A stretch of DNA of 9,866 nucleotides from CAZXPG01 sp964643145 (lineage in GTDB: Bacteria; Pseudomonadota; Alphaproteobacteria; Rickettsiales; Arcanibacteraceae). How positions within the stretch are numbered: the stretch's first letter is position 1; every line of letters starts with the position of its first letter. A program made the position numbers and the translations under genes. Shown one piece after another: positions 5,631-9,866 of the stretch. Below the pieces are notes generated by a model. The model did not search any database. It worked only from the letters and a program-made list of their open reading frames with translations, and was not told the DNA's origin. The DNA is taken from the NCBI GenBank assembly GCA_964643145.1, contig CAZXPG010000060.1:1-9866 (forward strand), given 5' to 3'.

Positions 5631-6923
5631 TCAAGGATTCTCCAGGTTGAATACTTCCGTATTATCGTCATAGGAGAATAATTCCGCATAGCGCCCCCAA
5701 CTCGTGACGGCATTCAACACTTCCCGTGCTTCCGGCTCGCTTAAATGATCCTCAAGTTTGGTTAGGAACCGCAGGCGTGGGGCCGCATTGTTTGGGCGTT
5801 CATGCAGTATGCGGCAGATATAGACAGCGAGCGGGATATAGGTAATAAGATGTTCGGCAAAAATGCGTTTCTTCTCTTGTGTTTCTGCTTGGGCGAACCA
5901 TTTCCCTGCCACGGTAAGGGTGATAATACCTTTCTCCACCTCAGCAAATTTGAGCATTTGCAGTGCTTCAATCAGATGCAGCATTTCCGAATCGTCAATA
6001 GGAACGGAATCACCCAGCTCCAGCAGATTGGCGCGGCCATTATAGGGTGTGGCTTCCACCGCCTCCACCAGCCCGGCGAGCTGGTTAGGCGAAACACGCG
6101 GCAAGCGTTGGCCTATGCCCAGTTGTGTTACGCCCGATGCTATCAGGCTGGTAGTCGTTTTTGCCGTCATCAGCGTATAAATCTCCTCTACAATACGCCG
6201 GAATTCCTTGGATAACCGGTTACGTGGATGCGGGAGGGTTACGCGGATCTCAGCGGCAATCCTGCCTGGGTTGGAGGAAAAAATCAGGATACGGTCGGAG
6301 AGCAACACCGCTTCTTCGATATTATGCGTGACCATCAACACCGATTGCAGCGGCATTTTTTTCTGTATCCATAAATCAAGCAGATCGGTACGCAATGTTT
6401 CGGCGGTGAGCACATCGAGTGCAGAAAAAGGTTCGTCCATCAATAGGATATCCGGCCTTACCACCAGCGCACGCGCAAACCCCACGCGTTGCTTCATGCC
6501 ACCAGAAAGTTCACGCGGATAGGCAGATTCATACCCATCCAGCCCGATCAGGTCAATAGCATCAAGTGCCCGTCTGCGTGTTTCTTTGGCGGGCACGCCT
6601 TGTGCCTCTAACCCCAGCTCTACATTTTGCAGTACGGTTAACCAGGGAAACAGGGCAAAGCTCTGAAATACCATCGCTACATCTAGCTTCCGGTTATTCT
6701 CCCTAGGGGTAAAGACCAGCTTACCGCTGGTTGGGTGTATCAATCCAGCAATGGTGCGAAGCAGCGTAGACTTGCCGGAACCCGATTTTCCTAGCAACCC
6801 AACAATTTCGTTGCGATGCAGGGAGAGGTTGACATTATCCAGTACCACTAACTCATTGCCGTCTGCTTTCTTGAACGATTGCCGTACGGATTGTACTTCC
6901 AGTAAAATATGTGCGTCTTCCAC
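5631..6923 (-). CDS. ABC transporter ATPase, NitT/TauT type, with C-terminal AAA-associated domain
   Basis: A 430-residue ABC ATPase. Residues about 5-250 form the nucleotide-binding domain, with Walker A GKSGSGKST (45-53), Q-loop Gln87, signature LSGGMKQR (139-146), Walker B ILLMDEP (159-165), D-loop SALD (167-170) and switch His200. This matches the nitrate/sulfonate/taurine importer subfamily. The extra about 155 residues at the C-terminus (275-430) resemble the AAA-associated domain found on some of these ATPases, whose role is probably regulatory. The first available start is GTG at 6921-6923, directly preceded by an in-frame TAG, and there is no strong ribosome binding site. The permease gene ends 45 bases upstream, so they form one operon. 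Element A copy 4 sits in that junction. The transported substrate cannot be told from the sequence. Confidence 0.92.
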   Translation of the reverse strand: MEDAHILLEVQSVRQSFKKADGNELVVLDNVNLSLHRNEIVGLLGKSGSGKSTLLRTIAGLIHPTSGKLVFTPRENNRKLDVAMVFQSFALFPWLTVLQNVELGLEAQGVPAKETRRRALDAIDLIGLDGYESAYPRELSGGMKQRVGFARALVVRPDILLMDEPFSALDVLTAETLRTDLLDLWIQKKMPLQSVLMVTHNIEEAVLLSDRILIFSSNPGRIAAEIRVTLPHPRNRLSKEFRRIVEEIYTLMTAKTTTSLIASGVTQLGIGQRLPRVSPNQLAGLVEAVEATPYNGRANLLELGDSVPIDDSEMLHLIEALQMLKFAEVEKGIITLTVAGKWFAQAETQEKKRIFAEHLITYIPLAVYICRILHERPNNAAPRLRFLTKLEDHLSEPEAREVLNAVTSWGRYAELFSYDDNTEVFNLENP

Positions 6924-6944
6924 CTAATCAAACCGTAATTTTTT

Positions 6945-6986
6945 AACCTCAGCATGGACAAGCTACGCTTATCCAAAACTGAGGTT
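6945..6986. repeat. Palindromic element A, copy 4 (eroded left arm), overlapping the permease 3' end
   Basis: The right side gcttatccaaaactgaggtt (6967-6986) is intact. The left side retains aacctcag (6945-6952) and aagc (6960-6963), but its middle is altered (catggac instead of ttttggat), so the palindrome is imperfect. On the minus strand the intact arm reads in frame as Asn-Leu-Ser-Phe-Gly-stop and provides the C-terminus of the ABC permease. The remainder fills the 45-base gap to the ATPase gene. Confidence 0.85.
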
Positions 6987-8723
6987 CTTTAGTGTCATTT
7001 CATAGAGCGGGTGCCAGACCAGCCGGTTAAAGGCAACGACAAAACAGACCATCACGCCCACCCCTAAGGCGACATGTGAAAAATTTCCTTCCATTGTCTG
7101 TGTGGCAATATAGCTGCCGAGGCCTTTCGCGTCCAGCCGTATATCTCCCCAACTAACAATTTCCGCTACGATGCTGGCATTCCATGCCCCACCGGATGCG
7201 GTGATTGCTCCTGTCAGATAGTAAGGGAATATCCCAGGTAGAATCACTTTCCTCCACCATATGCTGCCTTTTACATTAAAATTAGCGGCAATGTCGCGTA
7301 GATCTTGTGGGAAGGCGGCACTACCGGCAATCACATTAAATAGTATGTACCATTGCGTACCCAGTATCATCAGAGGGCTTAGCCAGATAGCCGGTTCCAA
7401 GCTATAACGTGTAATAGCAATCACTGCCAACGGGAACAGTAAATTAGCAGGGAAGGCGGCAAGAATCTGGGCAAGCGGCTGCACAATCCGCGCAACATTC
7501 GGATGCAGCCCAATATAGACACCAAGCGGCACCCACAGCAGGGAGGCAAGTATAATCAGCACCGTTACCCTAAGTAGGGTAAGGCTGGCCAGGAACAGCA
7601 CATGCCGCATCTCTTCCCAGCCAATCGTATAGTGCAGGAAATGGGTAACAAAACTGAGTGCTATAATTGCTACTGTTAATAATGTCCCATACCACAGATA
7701 ATCAATAATGCTAGCCGATGCCGGAGTATGGAACATACTGTGGGTGGTTGGGGCATTAAACCAGCGTAACCCTAACCATTTGCGTGCTAGCCAGCTAAAA
7801 GGCATACGCAGTTTCTTGATAAAAATAGTGCGCTTGAATAAGGTAATCAGCCAGGAGCGCGGCGTAGGCTGGTGGCCTGTCAGGTCATAGTGGAACTTGT
7901 CTGCCCAGGCAAGCAGTGGGCGGAAAAAAAGCTGGTCATAGAGCAGGATAACAATCACCATCGTGGCAATGGCCGATAAAATAGCATGTAGGTTAGAATC
8001 TATAATTGCCAAGGCAATATAAGAACCTATGCCTGGCAGGATAAAATGGTGGTTCCCCACACTCACCGCTTCTGATGCCACAATAAAGAACCAGCCACCC
8101 GACATCGAAATCATCATATTCCAGATAAGGCCAGGAATGGCAAAAGGCACCTCCATCCGCCAGAAACGCTGCCAGCCGGAAAGCTGCATGACACAGGCAG
8201 CTTCGCGTATATCTTTTGGCACGGTGCGGAGAGACTGGTAGAGGCTGAAGGTCATGTTCCAGGCTTGTGAGGTAAAAAGCGCAAAAATCGCGGCCATTTC
8301 CAGCCCCAGTAACCGGCCAGGAAACAGAGCCATAAAGGCAGTCACGGTGAAGGAAATATAACCAAGCACCGGCACAGACTGCAAGACATCCAGCAAAGGA
8401 ATGAGCAATTGCCCTAGCCGTTTGGTTTTAGCAGCAAGGGCGGCATAGACCAACGAAAAAACCAGCGATACAAATACAGCAATAAACAGGCGGATTGTGG
8501 TTTGCAGCGCATAGCCAGGCAAATGCGAAGGTTCAAGGCTGACAGGGGAATGTTCCAGCGTACTGATAGGGGCGGTCATCTGCCCTGCCCCCCAGGCGAT
8601 AAATACCAGTAGTCCGATGGCCATTAAAAAGGCAAGAATATCGTAAGAGAGGCGGATTGTGCTTGTTGATTTTCCTTCCAGGTGCGATAATGAACACAGA
8701 ACAGACCCTTTGGAAAAAATCAT
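6969..8723 (-). CDS. ABC transporter permease, two fused BPD_transp_1 (NitT/TauT-type) domains
   Basis: A 584-residue inner membrane protein made of two tandem permease domains, so one chain can replace the usual homodimer. The first half covers about residues 25-280 and the second about 340-575, each with roughly six membrane helices. Each carries an EAA-type coupling loop: DIREAACVMQLSGWQRFWRM (171-190) and DLRDIAANFNVKGSIWWRKV (474-493). The frame opens at a GTG (8754-8756), but ATG at 8721-8723 has a far better ribosome binding site (AGAGG, 8 bases upstream), so that start was chosen. The last five residues and the stop come from palindromic element A. The partner ATPase follows 45 bases downstream; no periplasmic binding protein gene is in the window. 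The substrate is unknown. Confidence 0.9.
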   Translation of the reverse strand: MIFSKGSVLCSLSHLEGKSTSTIRLSYDILAFLMAIGLLVFIAWGAGQMTAPISTLEHSPVSLEPSHLPGYALQTTIRLFIAVFVSLVFSLVYAALAAKTKRLGQLLIPLLDVLQSVPVLGYISFTVTAFMALFPGRLLGLEMAAIFALFTSQAWNMTFSLYQSLRTVPKDIREAACVMQLSGWQRFWRMEVPFAIPGLIWNMMISMSGGWFFIVASEAVSVGNHHFILPGIGSYIALAIIDSNLHAILSAIATMVIVILLYDQLFFRPLLAWADKFHYDLTGHQPTPRSWLITLFKRTIFIKKLRMPFSWLARKWLGLRWFNAPTTHSMFHTPASASIIDYLWYGTLLTVAIIALSFVTHFLHYTIGWEEMRHVLFLASLTLLRVTVLIILASLLWVPLGVYIGLHPNVARIVQPLAQILAAFPANLLFPLAVIAITRYSLEPAIWLSPLMILGTQWYILFNVIAGSAAFPQDLRDIAANFNVKGSIWWRKVILPGIFPYYLTGAITASGGAWNASIVAEIVSWGDIRLDAKGLGSYIATQTMEGNFSHVALGVGVMVCFVVAFNRLVWHPLYEMTLKNLSFG

Positions 8724-8731
8724 TGGCAATG

Positions 8732-8738
8732 CCTCTTC
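8732..8738 (-). promoter_or_regulatory. Ribosome binding site deciding the permease start
   Basis: On the minus strand GAAGAGG lies 8 bases before the ATG at 8721-8723. The alternative GTG start at 8754-8756 has no comparable site. This supports the shorter 584-residue permease. Confidence 0.65.
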
Positions 8739-8813
8739 ATAGTGATAGTTGGACACAGTATTAGGTTATGTGCAATATCCTGTGATATGTCAATGATTTT
8801 AGGGTGTTATAAT

Positions 8814-8865
8814 AACCTCAGTTTTGGATAAGCGCAGCTTATCCAAAACTGTCAACTATTTGAAA
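8814..8865. repeat. Palindromic element A, copy 5 (extended form, inverted relative to copy 1)
   Basis: The arm cagttttggataagc (8819-8833) is perfectly complementary to 8837-8851, with the loop gca. The left end is aacct; the right end carries tcaactatttgaaa (8852-8865). The 52 bases are the reverse complement of 1-52 except for the three loop bases. It lies in the divergent spacer between the permease and the unknown plus-strand gene. Confidence 0.9.
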
Positions 8866-8899
8866 AATAATGATTCAAGGCGGCTTGAACCATTATTTT
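8864..8899. repeat. Long hairpin, 16-bp stem with one mismatch
   Basis: Bases 8864-8879 pair with 8884-8899 around the loop gcgg, with one A-C mismatch (8873/8890). The outer half is AT-rich (aaaataatg) and the inner half is ttcaag/cttgaa. It abuts element A copy 5, overlapping it by two bases. The sequence is not repeated elsewhere in the window. Read on the plus strand it ends in TTTTG, which is only a poor terminator tail. Confidence 0.75.
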
Positions 8900-8914
8900 G
8901 AGTATATTATTACA

Positions 8915-8947
8915 CTATGATAGGAAGCCTTTGGCTTCATATCATAG
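8915..8947. repeat. Long hairpin, 15-bp stem with one mismatch
   Basis: The arm ctatgataggaagcc (8915-8929) pairs with 8933-8947 around the loop ttt, with a single mismatch (8923/8939). It sits between the previous hairpin and element A copy 6, so four hairpins occur in tandem within 200 bases. Its arm sequence differs from all the others. Confidence 0.75.
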
Positions 8948-8974
8948 AATTAACATTATTTTTCAATAACATGC

Positions 8975-9013
8975 CAGTTTTGGATAAGCAAAGCTTATAA
9001 AAAAACTGAGGTT
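8975..9013. repeat. Palindromic element A, copy 6 (slightly degraded)
   Basis: The left arm cagttttggataagc (8975-8989) is intact and the loop is aaa. The right arm is altered from gcttatccaaaactg to gcttataaaaaaactg (8993-9008), then aggtt follows to 9013. Upstream bases 8961-8974 partly resemble the extra arm of copies 1 and 5, both beginning tttcaa. It ends 10 bases before the start codon of the unknown gene, and its gagg (9008-9011) is the only Shine-Dalgarno-like sequence there. Confidence 0.8.
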
Positions 9014-9023
9014 AGATAATAAG

Positions 9024-9707
9024 ATGGTAGATAATAAAGTTTCTTCCGACAGGAATACCCCGCTTCGTCCAGAGATTGATATTGATTCTAGTGCCATGCT
9101 GGAAGCAGTAATCAAACAGTTGCAGCAGTCAGGTGCTTCTATTGATTCGGAAACGCTGATGATGGTGATGTTGAAAAATCTGATGCAGCGTATTGCCAAA
9201 GAGAATGGAAAAGATATAGACCTCTCTAACCTAACCGAAGCGCAAGAGCAACAGCTAGAAGCAGCACTGGAAGCTATTGCTGCTAAAATTCAGCAGGCTG
9301 GGGTGATGACAGGTGTCGACCTTCGGAAACTGGTGCGTCTGCTTATTCATTCCCATACCAAGCGTAAAGGTCGGGAAAAGGATAGGGAAAAGGATGGGCA
9401 GGAAAAAGACGATGATTTTGAATCACTAAGCCCAAAAGAAAAAAAACGCCTGAAAGAACTATTCAAGCTGTTTGCCATGTATGAGGCCTATAAGGTGACG
9501 AATCCTAACCAATTAGCAGGAGAAACACGTGAGGCCAATTTTGTGAATAACTTGCATATGTACGGCAAAGATTTTGCTCTTAAAAAGGCAGGAAGCGATA
9601 TGGGAATAGACGAAAAAACCTTGAATGAAATGGAAAAAAACCGCCATTCTTTCGTGGAAGGATTACAGAATTTCAATAAAGGTAAAGACACCGGATGGAG
9701 CAGGTAG
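9024..9707 (+). CDS. Hypothetical highly charged alpha-helical protein
   Basis: I do not recognise this 227-residue protein. It has no signal peptide, no membrane segment and no cysteine, and should be cytoplasmic. Residues 22-60 and 70-110 look helical and amphipathic (for example LTEAQEQQLEAALEAIAAKI). A very charged linker follows (about 111-131, rich in K, R, E and D). A second helical block (136-158, beginning SPKEKKRLKELFKLF) and a polar C-terminal third (160-227) complete it. The length, the ATG at 9024-9026, the sustained frame and the sensible amino acid composition support a real gene. It is divergent from the permease gene and is the only plus-strand gene. Its possible ribosome binding site (GAGG, 12 bases upstream) lies in element A copy 6. 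Function cannot be inferred. Confidence 0.75.
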   Translation: MVDNKVSSDRNTPLRPEIDIDSSAMLEAVIKQLQQSGASIDSETLMMVMLKNLMQRIAKENGKDIDLSNLTEAQEQQLEAALEAIAAKIQQAGVMTGVDLRKLVRLLIHSHTKRKGREKDREKDGQEKDDDFESLSPKEKKRLKELFKLFAMYEAYKVTNPNQLAGETREANFVNNLHMYGKDFALKKAGSDMGIDEKTLNEMEKNRHSFVEGLQNFNKGKDTGWSR

Positions 9708-9833
9708 AGCCTGTTTCTTGCTCCTATCATTAGCTTCCCCCATCCTTCCTACCTCGCCGCCCTTCGGGATTCGCCGTGCTCACCCACCGTACATTATCGC
9801 AATAGCTGGGAGAGGCCTACTATTGTAGCACCT

Positions 9834-9866
9834 TATACTGCTCACAGTGCAAGAATTGGTTAGGTT
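9834..9866. repeat. Dispersed repeat B, copy 2 (cut by window end)
   Basis: These 33 bases, starting tatactgctcac, equal 4279-4311 at 32 of 33 positions and in the same orientation. The match continues to the last base of the window, so the repeat may be longer. It lies 127 bases past the stop of the unknown gene. No gene was identified in 9708-9833. Confidence 0.8.

Noticed and set aside
1..9013. CRISPR array based on the repeated palindromes
   Set aside because: The copies are kilobases apart, in both orientations, with genes between them and no regular spacers or cas genes.
9708..9833. Gene or RNA between the unknown gene and repeat B copy 2
   Set aside because: The overlapping short open frame lacks a credible start and composition, and no tRNA-like or terminator-like fold was found.

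Overview
This window looks like chromosomal DNA of a Gram-negative bacterium, most likely an alphaproteobacterium of moderate GC. The inference rests on a short S49 peptidase, a system I type CcmB, an SSB ending in DDDIPF, a class A periplasmic acid phosphatase, and ccmB standing alone without ccmA. I cannot assign a genus. The gene content is mostly housekeeping and accessory. The unusual part is a dense set of palindromic repeats in the spacers.

Layout: eight genes lie on the minus strand. In transcription order (right to left) they are a fused NitT/TauT-type ABC permease (6969-8723), its ATPase with a C-terminal AAA-associated domain (5631-6923), a secreted PAP2-type class A acid phosphatase (4831-5538), MsrB (4364-4747), a DipZ-like CcdA-thioredoxin fusion (2627-4279), SSB (1992-2471), CcmB (1326-1976) and an SppA/SohB-like S49 peptidase (302-1192). 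One gene, an unrecognised highly charged protein of 227 residues (9024-9707), lies on the plus strand. No RNA gene, CRISPR array, transposase or phage gene was seen.

Functional groups: the permease and ATPase form one ABC importer, but no substrate-binding protein is present. MsrB and DipZ form a plausible thiol-redox and methionine sulfoxide repair pair. ssb and ccmB are 15 bases apart and probably translationally coupled, although their functions are unrelated.

Repeats: a palindrome with the arm cagttttggataagc and a loop of about 3 bases occurs as four recognisable full copies, one eroded copy and one half copy (15-47, 1221-1263, 4345-4357, 6945-6986, 8814-8865, 8975-9013). Two copies carry an extra arm (tttcaaatagttga) and face each other at the edges of an 8.8 kb segment. 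One copy supplies the stop codon and last residues of the ABC permease. Another lies directly upstream of the unknown gene. A second, unrelated repeat of 33 bases occurs at 4279-4311 and 9834-9866, and its first copy ends at the dipZ start codon. Four further long hairpins of unrelated sequence sit beside the palindromes in the two large spacers. This repeat ecology, resembling REP/MITE or Rickettsia palindromic elements in behaviour, is the most interesting content. I see no convincing new defence or biosynthetic system.
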